A stretch of DNA of 64,000 nt from Punica granatum (taxonomy: Eukaryota; Streptophyta; Magnoliopsida; Myrtales; Lythraceae): positions 17,374,534 through 17,438,533 of the forward strand of contig NC_045132.1 in NCBI RefSeq assembly GCF_007655135.1, written 5' to 3'. Below, piece by piece: positions 24,346 through 36,828 of this stretch (position 1 is the first letter of the stretch; each line of letters opens with the position of its first letter). Below the pieces are notes generated by a model. The model had not been told where the DNA came from. It did no database searches and worked only from the letters and a program-made list of their open reading frames with translations. A program made the position numbers and the translations under genes.

Positions 24346-27300
24346 ATCAGGCATTATTCCCGACCCTCAAATGGCTCCAGTGGCACCACTGGAACCACAG
24401 GAGTCAAGTTCTTCGAGGCCAAATGGTATTTGATAACTGTGGAACATCATTGTTCCAAGGGGTTTAAATATAGGAATATGATCAGAAACGGGCCTATTAG
24501 CAACATCCGGCTTGAACAGAGTCAGAATCAAACAAACTTGGACGAGTAACAACCTTCGCCTATACTATGTGCACGGACTAAGAAAAGTGATCGTTGTTTC
24601 AGAAGTTGATAGTTCCCTTTATATGTTCAAGGGGTGGGTGCCGATATTGGGAAACTGCTGCTTGGCCCAAATTTATCTATAAAACTTCTCTAATTACATT
24701 ACGAGAGCTCTTGACATCTTCCCTTTCAATCCTTTGCTGTCTGACTTTCAAATTATCTGTATATTTTCTACCCTATGGTTGCTTTAGTCACCTGTTCGTT
24801 CTTCGCCTCTCTTTGTTTAAATTATTATTCCTGAATGCGGTTGATAATATCATTCTCTGAGAGGTCTTCTTCCGAGAACAAATGCAACAACGTTCTTCTT
24901 CTTTGGTATATTTGCAGATCCTTCGTTCTTGTTCTGATATGATGTTATAAACAGCGGATGCTTTCCATCTTCGGAGGAAGGATTTGTAGTTAAGACCATT
25001 TGATTTTACGCCAAAAAGGTTAGTGTTCGCCTCCAATCAACTGCGCTGAAAGTATATGCTGTTGCATCCATCCATTGATTAGCACTGGTGTCCCCTTCTG
25101 CCCGTCCGATGTTTACCTGATTAGCCATTGCTCTACTTTCAAAGTTTTGTGCCCCTTTATATGTATGTGTATATATGTATTTATACAACTATCGGTTTGG
25201 ATGAGTGATTTGCTTTTCGAAACGAAATCAGACCATGCTAAAATATCTGTACTTATAAGGCCACATTCTAGCTTTTCTCCGTCCTGATGCTGTCTTTCCC
25301 GAAGAAGAGGCTCTGAATATGGTTGAACTCTGCTTTAAAACGACTCTTCTGGAATGTATATTTTGGCTTCTGTACTGAAATTTGCATAGGGCCTTTCAGT
25401 AGAATGTTTGCATTCGTGGTTGCAGTGCAATAATTATAATTTATTCTCTATGTATGATGTAAACTCTACAGTGACAATGTTGTGCTTGCATAAAACATAG
25501 ACCTTTATAGGAACTTATTAGTTATTTCGTACTTTGTGCCTATTGAAAAAAGTTGCTTTTATCAATTATTTCTCCTTTTACTCTTTAAAGTTGAAGCATC
25601 AAAGAGTATCTGTTGGCGATATTCCTTATTTGATGGATTGTTCAGGTCATGGGGATGCATAGGCTGATTATGTCAAGCAAACCCTTCCAGTGATGTAATC
25701 AGGAAACCAAAATGTACCTCTGCTACCAGATCAGCTGTAGGTTAGTGGTTGCTTAGAGTTAACTAATTGTCTAATTACATTCTCAAAGAGACTGATTTAG
25801 TAGGTGTTTAATTAGATAGAGAATGATTTATTAGGTGTTTAATTAGATCATATGCTGAGTATTTATTTCCTTTTAAAATTTTCATCTTTAATGCGGCTAA
25901 TGCATTTTAACAAAATCAAGATGTCGGTTCTACTGCTTCCATGGGAATCCTTGTTGGCGACCGTTTACTCGTTTCAAATCTGGGGATTCTCGAGCAGTAA
26001 TATACAGGGAAAGAAAAAGGTGAGACTTAATGATGCGAACTCTCACTTTCCTTCGGTAACTACTAAGCGCTTCTTCTTATTTTAAATCTAATTTCTCCTT
26101 ACAGTAGCTACATGTTATTTTGAAGAACTCTACCCTTTGTTGCTTTCTCTTCCATGGTATAGTTTTTTTCGCTTAGTTGTTGCAAACTAGAAACATTAAA
26201 TGGCCTTTTGTTGCACTTATCCACTATGATGCTTGTTATATTAAAAACAAAAAAAGAGTCTTGCAGGATGCTTTTGATGACGAATCGAGCAGCTTTCAAA
26301 AGGCAAAATCATTGTGAAATCTTTAGATGCCTTGAGTTGCAAGTACCTAACTATGTCAAATCTGCATTCATTTTGCTCGTGCATGAGCAACATACCTATG
26401 AATCCATAATTCTACCACTCTTTCTTGGAATCTTATGGAGATGGAACTAGACCATTCTATATTTTGTTCTACATAAGAAACCACTTCATAATTCCATTGC
26501 AACCTTCTTTCTGCTTTGCGATTGACTTAAAATGATGCTATCAATTCCCATTCTATCAATCCGCTGTCTCCATTAATCACTAAAAATGCGAAATGCCTTT
26601 TCTCTTCCACTGAGGTGCACCCTTGAAGTTTTCTTATATATGGGAAATTACTGAACACCTATTATGAGTGATCTGATACTTGGAGTGGTTTTGTTCAAAT
26701 TTGGGTGTTGTGCCCCCTTTTGCAAGACTAATAAAATGAAAAGGAGTACTGCTTACTTTCCTCCCAAACTATTGTCACTACCTAACATCTATGCCTTCTC
26801 TTTGGTCAGCCTGGCTATCTCTGCTGTGAGATCATCCTTCTTGACAGAAAGGGCAGTCCAATAGCATTAATTTTTCATCCCAGTAAGGTAGCTCAGCATA
26901 GAGAAGATCAACCTTACTCTGAAGTATCATTCTTGCATTTCGCCTCTGCCAGTCTACCCATTTGAAACATGTCGCAGAACTAATAATGTATATTGGAATT
27001 CTTTCTCTGCAGTTCATCGAGCTGACCTTACTGGAATGCTTTTTTTTTTTTTCTCGACAAGAACTTCTGTATGCGAATATCCATAGAAACAAAAGTTGGT
27101 AGTTGGAGGAATTATTAGGATTACTATCTGATGTTCAGATCTTATATTTGGTCCTCTATAATATCTGGTGCTTCCATATTTTCCTACTGCACGTTTGTGA
27201 AAGCACATGCTCCGTTTCACCGTAAATACATTGTCTGCTTTTGTGTTTTCTAATAAGAAACTTCCTGTCTTACTCCGTTTCACTGTAAATACATTTTTAT

Positions 27301-27801
27301 GATTGATCATGCATTTACCATTTTGCCATCCATATATGTCAAGTGATTTGGATCCATCCATCGATTACAGCGGAAAGGAAGTGATGTGCCAGGCGTGAAA
27401 CAATAAGCAAAGTCCATGCTGCTGTCCTGATCTTTAAATGGGATCCAAGTTGATTAAATTGGTGTTTGTGGCAGTGCAGGATGCAAGAGACTTCAACTGA
27501 CTCCCTTAAAAAACTCGATCCTATATTCTAAGGAACCTCAGGATAAAATTTTGGGGCATTTTAATTATTGATATTATAGTTTTTTTTTCCAATTTTATAG
27601 AATGGTTTGAGGCTGGTAACTTCGACGTAGATTTTCTTCCTCGTCTAGAAAGTGCCTCTAATGGCTTGTCATTCCTGCTGAGCTACCTGTTGATATCATG
27701 CCTATTTTCAGTCTAAAGCAGGAACATCGCCAGGATTTAAGACTCCAAAACCAAATGAAATTGATGAGGCAGTAGGCAGGACAAACTTGAGTATATAGAT
27801 A
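24346..27801 (+). other. Unrecognised transcribed-looking region with candidate exons
   Basis: The plus strand is T-rich like plant introns, and several short blocks between good splice signals have a coding look. 24346-24425 (after tgtag, before gtattt) could encode a block ending TTGVKFFEAKW. 25678-25740 (before gttagt) could encode NPSSDVIRKPKCTSATRSAV. 26267-26317 (after ttgcag) could encode DAFDDESSSFQKAKSL and a stop. 27712-27798 (after ttttcag) could encode SPGFKTPKPNEIDEAVGR and a stop. I could not join these blocks in one frame. I recognise no family. This is either a real gene whose exons I cannot connect, a pseudogene, or chance. No other gene is seen in the interval. Confidence 0.25.
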
Positions 27802-30372
27802 AAGCCTATGCTGGTTTTGATTGGATCAATCTGATAAAAAATGATGTGAGGTGCAAGCAAACCTCAAGGATAGTGGCCAATTCTTGTTTTCTTCTTCCCC
27901 TCTTTTGTTTTGTTTTGTTTTTTTTTTTTTTGTTTTGGTAACTGAACAACAAAAGATCTTAATAGGTTTGTACATTTACCGGTGCACGCCAATGATAGCA
28001 AGAAAAATCCCTTCTCTAAGAGTTGGTTTTCAATTAAGACATCCCACTTGTGGCTATTTTACATGCCATATTTTTGTTACGTGAGGTATTGTTTTCACAG
28101 TGGTCATATTTTACCTGGAAATCTGCAAAGACGAGAGAATGACATTCAACTGGTGAGCCAACTTTTGAGCTAGATCTTGGAAACGCATTTCCGATGTCTA
28201 TGAGGATGAGCTTGAATTTGAATCTTAACCGAAATCGGGCTATACCTTTGCTGATTTCTGTATTGAGGGACGTCTTGAAGTGAATTCATTGTTCAGTGAC
28301 AATATATTAGATTTATTGGACCAATTGCAACGTTGCCTTATAAATAAGATATAATAGTTTTGTTTCAATATATGTTATGACTTAGTAATACACGTACTAT
28401 TTCACTAGTATATATAAATACATTTATATTATATATAAAACATATGTTAATACATATTTATTTTAATACTAATATTTATGTGATTAGGTATATTAAATTT
28501 TTATCTTAAACAAAAAGTGCAAGATTATCGAATGTTATATAGATAATAAGACCTTCCAAATCCAAAAAAATACTTTGTTATGTTGATATCTTATAGAAAA
28601 TATTCCTTTTATTCATGAAATTCAAATATTCACAATTTATTAAATTAAACATTGTGTAATCAATAATATCTTATCTGAAAGTTAGAAAACATTATGTTTT
28701 ACTCTAATTTTTTTAAAAAAATATCTTTTTAAGATTTAAAACTAGTTTTTATTAAAAATTATCATAAAAATTTTAAAACTCAAAATGGAGAAAATTGGAT
28801 TTTATCCTACCATATCTTTTAAAATTTTAAAAACATCATTTTTGTTAAAAGATTAATATAAAAGAATAAGAAAACTAAAAAATTTGAGAAAATTTCATTC
28901 AACAATCCAGGAGTTCTAAGGACATATGGGCGGACCCACTACATCTCTGCTTTATATTATACTAATCGTGGAGCCCATATGTTGCATGGGATTAAACATG
29001 ATATTTTTTCCACTAATTTTATTATATAAAATACGCATTGTTGTTGAAAATAGTAATTTGCAATCAATAACAATATATTATTAGCCATATAATACTAGTG
29101 GTAATTTAATTTCACGAATAGGATAAGAAAAAATAACATAGTAGAAGCTAACTCGATATATGTTTTGAAAAATCCAATATTTTCATGATTATAAATTAAA
29201 ATTAATATATGGTATTATATTGTGTCTTATATTAATAGTTAACCACATACACAAAATTAGAGAATCCTAAAAATTCTATAAAAGTTTATGTAGGAGAAAA
29301 AACAAAAAGTTGAAGAACTCACCTTTGAAAGTCTAACTTTTAGACGTACTAATATAAACTCAAGTGCGTGTGAAAAATTGAAGAGCTATAGTGGTATTGG
29401 TAGCAATATTTTTAAGAAAATATAACATATCATATCTAAGAAAATTTGATCCAATTTATTCTTTGAAAAGCAAATATGATCTTACGTAATTTGTTTTATC
29501 TAGATCTTTTCATAAAATCTTACATCTTGCATCTTTGACTATTATTTGAGTAAAAGTTCAATTTTGTAATTACCACCTTATTGATCGAATGTGTTTGAAA
29601 AATCGAAAGTACCCCTTTTTCTAGTATTTATAATTTAAAAAATTCAAAATCTGAGAAAAATAATGATCGATTCTATCAATCTATACCTATATGTTTAAAA
29701 AATAAAAAAAATTGTTTTTTCTAAAAAAGGCTCAAAACTTGAGAAAATAATTGACCGATCCCATAATCTATATTTATTGTCCGATCCTAGGCTCAAAACT
29801 CAAGAAAAAATCAAATTCGTTTTCTAAAAAACTCAAAAGATTGAGAAAATAATAACCGGTCTCACAATTCTATATTTATATGTTTTAAAAATTTTAAAAC
29901 AAAAAAATCAAACATATTTTTTTCAAAGAAAACTAAAAACATCGAGAAAATGATAAATGGTCCCACAAATCTATATCTACATATTTTTGAAAAGTTAAAA
30001 ATTTGCTCTTTTTTTTAACTAAAAAAATCGAGAAAATTTCATTCATAAATGGAGTATTGTTAGGCCATCTGACCAGATCCATCTTTATCCTGCTTCCTTA
30101 TAGATAAAGATATAGATAGATGAGGACTCAAGTTTGCGCTTTCTCTTTATTATAATAACGGTTTACATCATTAACTTAGAGCTGATACGCTATCGGAATA
30201 ATATCCGTAAATAATTAGATGACCTAACAACATGAGGAGGATATATATGATGATAGCGGAGTACGATCATTGTATGCCCTTCGTACTTGAAGGAGTCCTT
30301 ACAATAAAGATAGACAGAAAGCGCAAAAACTACGGAGTTTCACAGCCTATAATTAGTTTCTTTTTTAAGGTA
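27802..30372. other. Intergenic AT-rich DNA
   Basis: No gene is visible. A degenerate tandem repeat lies at 29640-30010 (separate entry), and a related piece (tttgagaaaatttcattcaac) near 28885. Near 30121 the words gatgaggactcaagtttgcgct match the start of copy 2 of the Myb/SANT unit at 33398. Confidence 0.55.
29640..30010. repeat. Degenerate tandem repeat, unit about 90-100 bp
   Basis: The word gagaaaataat (or a variant) followed by a cgatcccacaatctatat-like stretch starts at about 29653, 29741, 29843 and 29944, giving spacings of 88, 102 and 101 bp. The units are clearly diverged. Two related single pieces lie near 28890 and 30030. Confidence 0.6.
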
Positions 30373-30768
30373 CTATTCCCTGAATGAATAATTTTCGTAC
30401 CTTAGTCGACAGTCTTTGAGCTGAACCTGTGCACCATACCTATATCTACAAAGATCAAATAATTTACGCGATATAGTGTCCAAGCATTTCTCACACTCTG
30501 AAGATGACAAGGCCCCGTTGCAAGCTCCATGTGCATATGCGCTCTCCATCCCCTGCTTTTCAGCATAATAATCGTAACCGTTACTTGGAGCTCCGTATAC
30601 CACGTCCTCAAGGACAGTATCGAGGCTTCTAGAAAAATAGCCACCGACAATATATGTATCGGGGTTACAAATCGAATACACGACAGTCGTATCCAGACTA
30701 CCAGTCGCAATGTTAACAAGAAAAAAGAGACCGATAAAGGCGGTGCTAATTTTTTGTGAAGCGATCAT
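30373..30768 (-). CDS. Secreted DUF26 / ginkbilobin-2-like antifungal protein, 131 aa
   Basis: Small cysteine-rich secreted protein of the Gnk2 (stress-antifungal, PF01657) family, whose founding member binds mannose and inhibits fungi. Residues 1-23 from the chosen ATG form a signal peptide (STAFIGLFFLVNIATG). The mature part has a single DUF26 domain with the diagnostic C83-x8-C92-x2-C95 motif and six cysteines in all (34, 83, 92, 95, 107, 120). N35 directly after the first cysteine, R121 and E125 near the end lie where Gnk2 has sugar-contacting residues; this is inferred by alignment from memory. A longer frame adds 16 residues, but starting at 30768 places the signal peptide at the N-terminus. 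A TATA-like box lies about 66 bp upstream. It is one exon, intact, with no kinase part, so it is not a cysteine-rich receptor kinase. It sits within the eroded middle unit of the Myb/SANT array. Confidence 0.85.
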   Translation of the reverse strand: MIASQKISTAFIGLFFLVNIATGSLDTTVVYSICNPDTYIVGGYFSRSLDTVLEDVVYGAPSNGYDYYAEKQGMESAYAHGACNGALSSSECEKCLDTISRKLFDLCRYRYGAQVQLKDCRLRYENYSFRE

Positions 30769-30833
30769 GATCGATCGAGTACTGGTGCCCATAAGCTTTG
30801 TTCGAGTTGCTGACAATTAATCTCCCTCTGGAT

Positions 30834-30846
30834 TATATTTATATAG
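30834..30846 (-). promoter_or_regulatory. TATA box of the DUF26 gene
   Basis: On the minus strand the sequence cctatataaatata lies about 66-78 bp upstream of the chosen ATG, a suitable place for a plant TATA box with a short leader. Confidence 0.6.
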
Positions 30847-31007
30847 GAGTTATTTGCTTGAGTTTCCTCGCCAGCAATTTGTATACATGCTAAATGATTA
30901 TAAATCATCTCCTTGTAGCTCTCGTCAGTCGTGGTCATTGTAAATGCTCCAAATATATATTTTATATTATTTTTCGGGATGTATCTTGGTTTCCGGAAGT
31001 TCAACGG

Positions 31008-31148
31008 GCCTCAGCTAATCTAGTTCGAGCCAGATCAGCCCACTAATACGTAAAACTCTCACAATTTAGATTTTCTCTATTCACAAGACTCGAACCCAAA
31101 ACCTTAAATTTATTTAAGAAAAACGAACGTCAAACCGCTTGAATCACA
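31008..31148 (-). mobile_element. SINE, family B (minus strand)
   Basis: Read on the minus strand it shows gtgattcaagcggtttgacg at its head, ttttgggttcgagtct as box B-like part, and the family tail gggctgatctggctcgaact. Matches the elements near 62100 and 62603. Confidence 0.65.
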
Positions 31149-31441
31149 TTTTATATTATTTTTCACTGAAAAGAAGATTCTCCCAGATCGAATCAAGTAA
31201 TTGATCCTCGGCCATTTCGAGATTCTTATGCATCATGCTCTACTAAAGAAATTTCAGTTGTTGAAATACAAATGGAGGAAGTCCCGCCAATGAGATTCAA
31301 ATCTAGCTAGAATCACTTCATATCGTATTAACGTTTGTAAAATTGAAATTTCTCTATAATGATCCGTTTATCAAATAGAATATATGGTATCTTCAAAAAA
31401 AAAATACATAAATTAAAATTCGTTCAAATGTAACTTTTAAC

Positions 31442-31598
31442 TTTTTTTTTTGTCTCAATGGAGGCTCATGGCCCAAGACAATAAAAAAAATTTAATAGCT
31501 AATTAAAGGGGTACATGTAGTTCCACAATGAGTATTAAACAAGTAACCTAATGGTTGACAGGCAAAGATGTACACTATTTCGCTACACCCATTTCTCA
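31442..31598 (-). mobile_element. tRNA-derived SINE, family A (minus strand)
   Basis: On the minus strand it begins gaaatgggtgtagcgaaatag, carries the family middle cctgtcaaccattaggttac and ends with ggccatgagcctccattgag plus an A tail. A target duplication based on tttaactt on both sides is possible. Confidence 0.7.
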
Positions 31599-32650
31599 AC
31601 TTGTTTAACTTAGATGAATATATAAAAGTTAAAATAAATTATTTAAAATAACAAATATATGTAAGATGAAGGACGGAGAAGAGAAAGTGAAGAAAGATTC
31701 AGGCTCTAATATATCTTATTTTCTTGGAGTCCCTTAGAGTTAATAATAAGAGTTCTTTTTAGAAATAATACAGGATTATTTCGTAATTCACTCAAGTCAG
31801 ACTTTTCTTTTATATTATAGATATTTAGATACATTCTATAACCATATCTGATATTAACAAGTACAGAACTCAAGAGATTGTTTCTCGACTTCTCATGATT
31901 TTACTTTTACCCATTTTCATCATTCTTAATAAATTGATTAATGCTAAAGGTTCGTCTTGAACCACTGTCGCGGTCATTCTTAGATACTAACTTATACATA
32001 ATAAATTTTAATCTATTTCATATATATATAATAATTTAACTCAACTGTATCTCTCAAAATAAAGTATCACATAATAATAGTGATAAGTTGCTATTGTAGT
32101 TACTAATTCATGAATTCTACGGTGATTGACTTGACAAAATAATTATGGTAATTGACAATATCTTTGTCGTTGAATTTCAATCAATAAATCTCGTACATAA
32201 AGCGATGAAATTTGTGTAGAATATCAATCCCATAAACATAAATTTTATCTATTATTTTTGTCTATGCACGTAAAAAATCGGAATGTTGTTGCACGTATAA
32301 TTGAGGAGCATTCGGGCTCATTCCTTTGTACTCGACCATTACCAGAAAATAAAGCATCCGACCACTCTCATTTTCTCTCGTTTTCGAATGTCTTCTCGAC
32401 TGGCCTCCTTTTACATGGGGGAGGGTAGCCTTTATATCGGACTTGCATGCAACTACACATGCAAGTGGGCAAATAGCTTTGTGGGCCATCTTTTGCCACT
32501 TGCCATATGTCATAACTACTCATATGATCTCATCGGTGATGTAAACAATTCAATAATTCCTTTCTTTTGACAATTACCAATCAATTTTCATTCGAAGATA
32601 TGTAGAACAAAATTTTATTGCTCTCAAGAATGACTCGATCCCTGCGTTAT

Positions 32651-33392
32651 ATTATTTGCAGACCGAGCCGGCCGAGTATAGCAAAAGTTCAACTTTATAT
32701 TTTTTAAATACAGAAAAGAAAAAAAAAACAGGCAATCTCATTTTTATATGACTACATCGTTTGCTCACATTTTTTTTTCCTGCAAGATCAACCTTCATAT
32801 ACTCCTGAATCGCTCGATAGACAATCTGCGCATATTCCAATTGATTCCTGATTCCTGAGGATATCTCTGAAATGAAGAGAATGCGGAGCCTTCACACTCG
32901 ATTAACAAACTTATTCCAAAAGCTTCTAACTGCATCCCGCTGCCCTTGAGATCGACCTTGAGACTATTAATGTTGCATTTGTGCTGAAATTAAATAGTAA
33001 TGATGCGTGAGAAAGGGGATGTAGAGCAGTGGCTAACACCCTCGCCTGGTAATCTAGAGGTTTCAGGTTCGATTCTCATCAGTGGGACTACCTGTGCCCC
33101 TTTATTTAGATTTCCTTTTCATTTCCTTGTACTAGGTCATGAGCCTCCTATTGTAACCGAAAAAGAAATAGTAATGATGTGTTTGTTATGGACCTCGAGA
33201 CTATTAATGTATGTGTTTTAGCAGGGAGAGGAAGGATATATCAGAGAGAAATGGCCCTAAAATGCGAGATAGCGGGTCGATATATGGGACACTATCGATT
33301 GCTCCAGTAGTTGATAATTAAGTCATTCAACCACAAGCCAAGGATATTGAAATGGTGCATCCTCATTGCACTCTCCTGCTAATATATATGTA
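32651..33392 (+). repeat. Orphan 3' flank of a third Myb/SANT unit
   Basis: Matches the downstream flank of the intact gene: tatatgactacatcgtttgctc near 32746, ccaattgattcctga near 32838, ctcgattaacaaac near 32897, then, after a SINE, aaatgcgagatagcgggtcgatat near 33262 and ggatattgaaatggtgcatcc near 33342. No Myb/SANT coding sequence precedes it, so the body of this unit has been lost. Confidence 0.7.
33006..33165 (+). mobile_element. tRNA-derived SINE, family A, with perfect 14-bp target duplication
   Basis: Box A-like gatgtagagcagtggctaac and box B-like ggttcgattctc are followed by the body and the 3' end gagcctcctattgtaaccg plus an A-rich tail. The direct repeat aaatagtaatgatg flanks it at 32992-33005 and 33166-33179. 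It interrupts the orphan flank and is absent from the matching part of copy 1 near 23650. Confidence 0.88.
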
Positions 33393-36300
33393 TTGATTGA
33401 TGAGGACTCAAGTTTGCGCTGTCTTTATTATGATAAAGGCATATCTGATAAGTAAAGGCATACCGGAAGCCACGGTAAACTTGATAGAATGAAAAGGTGA
33501 AACAATAATATATAGTCATCTGAATGAGAAAATTTTAAATGGTTTTTCTCATAGTGACGGGTAAGAAAGAGTTAATAAAATTCTCTCACTATACAAATTT
33601 ATGATCCACTACCTATGTACTTGTAAGTTCATTCATTTATTCGTTTGTTGTTATTTCTTCGTACCATGTGGCGGAATCACCGAAGAAGGGAGAGAGCTCA
33701 AATTCCATGAACAGATTAATTGAGAGTTCACATACCATGTGGCGGAATCGTCGATTGATTGATACTAATTAATTCAAGACTTTCCAAGTCTTCATAAAGC
33801 AAATGGCCATTCTCTCTCTCACTGGGCTAGTGGGCTTTGACATGATCCAGTAGATGTATGACACAAAGAAAATGAGAATAACAATATCCAAGCCCGCGAC
33901 AGCGGTAACACCATCAAGGTTAGGGTGGTCCTAGGTTACGGTTTGGCTCCGCCTCCGGATAGAGGGCAGCGCACACCTTAACCCGGAAATCCAATATGTG
34001 CACGTTGTTTATGGCAAGGACAAGATATTCAATTTCTGAAGATTAGCTTGTTCTACTTTATGGAGCAAGTACGGGGCAAGGTCACTGTTTGTTGGGACTA
34101 CCGACATCCCAAGTGTTCGGGTGGGGGATAATGCTCTCAAGCATTCCATTGCTGGCAGCATGTAATAAGAAGAGAGCTCAACTGATTCATCTTTGCAGCG
34201 ACACAGTTTCCTTGCTTTTTTTCTATAGTATATAAACATGGGCCTTGATGCTCGGACAACCAATGATCGTCTAAGGACGGTTTGGACTTCCAAGATGGAC
34301 TGGTACTTCATTGATTTAATGCTGGAGCAGGTTAGCAGAGGGAACCGAATTGATGACAACTCGTTCGCAAGCGAGCCTGGAAGCACATGGTAATGCTGCT
34401 CAACGCGAAATTTCAGATCGAACTACAAGAAGGACGTCTTTAAGAACCGCTACATGTTGCTGAGGAACCTCTACCAGGGTATCAGGAGCCTCCTGGACCA
34501 GACTGGTTTCTACTGGGACGAGACCCGAGAGATAGTGACCACTGAAAATGATGTCTATGATGAGTATATCAAGGTTTTCGTGAATCAGTCTCAACGATGA
34601 TAGCATTGTTATTATCTTCTCTTTAATCTTCATAGACTGTTGACATATATCGTGCACGCTCATACAGAATCAAGAGCATTCCATACTACAGTGATTTATG
34701 CTTGATTTATGGAAATTCATCGTGTAAACAGAAAGGTTGGTTTCGCTCCCTTTTTTTCTGTTTATGTCGAGTAACTTCAGTAGGTATAAGGGAAAGGAGA
34801 TCATCTGTTACTGTCTCGCTGAGAGATACGTTGATGGCTTCAGTTTAAAAATTGAAACAGCTAATGTGGAATCGGAGTTGTCACATTCGTTGGTTGCTGA
34901 AATAGTCACATGCCTGAGTGTCGACATTGATGGCATCACAGATGGGAGATGGGAACGTGGACTCGCTACATGATATCACGATTGATGAGGACTCCACTAT
35001 TTCTGTTCCTAACGGAGTCTCTGGGCCTCCACCGAATGTGATGATGCGAGCCAGCAAAGGAGTTCGTACCCGGACTTACGGGGAGCCTCCGATGGACGGG
35101 TACTTTATTGACCTTATGCTGGACAATGTGCGAAGAGGCAACCGGGTTGATGGCGTTTTCGTAAAACAGGCATGGAGCGAGATGATTGGCTCGTTGCTTG
35201 ATGCAAAGTTCGGGTTCGGCTATGAGGTGGATGTCCTGGAAAACCGATACAAGACCCTGAGGCAGCAGTATTATGTGATAGAAGGAATTTCCGAGAACTG
35301 GACGGGTTCTTGGGGGATGATTCTTGGCAGATGGTGATTGCTGACGATTATGTTTTGCAGGACTATATCAAGGTAGACTCATCAGCTTCAATTGTGCCGT
35401 CTAGACTGCTGCTGCTGCTGATGTTTCGATAGACAGTTTGAGCAAAAAGAGATATACACTTGAACAAAGGACATTCCGAAACCTTCTTTTTTTCCTCCCG
35501 GCTTGTCCTGCTCGTAATTTGCTGAGTACATTGGATTTAACGCGGTTTGCCGATATAACATGTTAAGTTTTAAGCAGCAAGCCTAGAATGGCTACCTGCA
35601 GGCACACACAGATGAACGGCAGTTCATGACCCGGCCTGTTCCTTACTACAAGGACCTGTGCATGATATGATGTGACCTGAGCACTAATGATCAAGAACTC
35701 CGTTCAGCCCGAAATGCAGACGATGAACCACCAGCCGAAGATCAACAGGCATCAAAGGGGTCTCAATCACCTTATCCATCAAATACAAGCGAGGAACAAG
35801 AAGGGGCAGCTCAGAAGTCAGAAATAAAACACGCCCCAAGAAAGCGTGCAATGGACCACAATCAACAAACGCAAGCGAAAAGGCTCAACGGAACGGTGAC
35901 TTCAGTTACGTATTCATTGGATGCAAGGAAAGAGGACGATTGAACCACACTAGATCCCAATTGAGAATGTAATCGAGGTTGTGAAGGAGCTGCCGCTTAT
36001 GGACGATGAGCTTATCCTGGATGCATGCGACTTCCTAGAGTATCAGAAAGAGGACAAAGACGTCCTTGGCTTTGGACATTAAGCTACGAATGAAGTGATT
36101 AACACGAAAGCTTTGCTCCGACTTGTAAATGTACATTTCGCTCCACTTTTGCAGACCAATGTTTACGCTTTACATGGTCGTTCGAAGAAATGAGACCGAG
36201 TCTCCATAAAGAAGGGTCTACTTTTCGCATGACAATATCATTTGGTCTCATGTTTCCCGCAACATCAACCCTCGTAATCCAATACTCTTCACTCGCACGA

Positions 36301-36460
36301 TAAACTGTCTACATAAATTCCAATTGATTCCCGAAGGATATCTCTCAAATGAAGAGGAAAGAGGATAAGGAGCCTTTAAACTCGATTAACAAATTTCTTC
36401 CAAGAAACTCCTCACTGCGTTGGCCTGCACTTCATATCGAGCTCAAGTCTACAAATGTTG
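33393..36460 (+). repeat. Myb/SANT gene unit, copy 2 (decayed)
   Basis: Parallel to 18118-23935 over its whole length, minus the transposons of copy 1. It runs from the upstream flank (ggactcaagtttgcgctgtc near 33403) through the pseudogene (34238-36128) to the downstream flank (ctcgattaacaaat near 36381). It meets the 3' end of the convergent Di19 gene. Confidence 0.75.
34238..36128 (+). pseudogene. Decayed copy of the two-domain Myb/SANT-like gene
   Basis: Same exon order as the intact gene at 21430-23270 and clearly paralogous (ATG GGC CTT at 34238; GVRTRTYGEPPMDGYF and VDVLENRYKTLRQQYY in the second domain). It cannot make the protein. A base is missing near 34365 (tcgttcgcaagcg against ttgttcagcaagcg), shifting the frame in domain 1. 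Extra bases appear near 34410, 34950 and 35282, the last breaking domain 2. A TGA replaces the expected cysteine codon at 35668-35670. Another stop follows a frameshift near 35940. The last codons before TAA at 36126 still match. The conserved W of domain 1 remains. It could still be transcribed; no evidence either way. Confidence 0.87.
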
Positions 36461-36828
36461 CATTTCCATTTAAGTTAGTTATCTGTGTATGATCACAGTG
36501 ACATGTAGAACTTCGAATGCTAAAATCGAAGCATGAATCACAGAAAAGTTTAAACAATCTCTGAAGCACGGGTGATTGCAGAAGGAATGGAGATTGAACG
36601 TAATAATACAATCTCCATTTATGCACAAACGCCCCCAAAACAATTGTTAGAGACTTAAAACAAAGTATCCTTTGCAGAGAGCTACATAAATACCTTAAAA
36701 ACACCTGCTGTGCTTTCACCTATAATGGAACATCTCGAGGAACTGCATCCTAAGTACCCGACAGGACGAAGTGCTGAATCTTTTGAGACTTAGAATTAGG
36801 AGCAAAGATGAAAACCGCAACCTCTCCC

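Larger units (their letters stand above)
30847..32650. other. Intergenic DNA with two SINEs
   Basis: Apart from the SINEs at 31008-31148 and 31442-31598 (separate entries), the stretch is AT-rich. The interval 32280-32530 is less AT-rich and stays open on both strands for 80-90 codons, but the translations resemble no family I know. Confidence 0.5.

Noticed and set aside
33010..33090. tRNA gene (box A and box B present)
   Set aside because: Same reason: SINE body, A-rich tail and a 14-bp target duplication.
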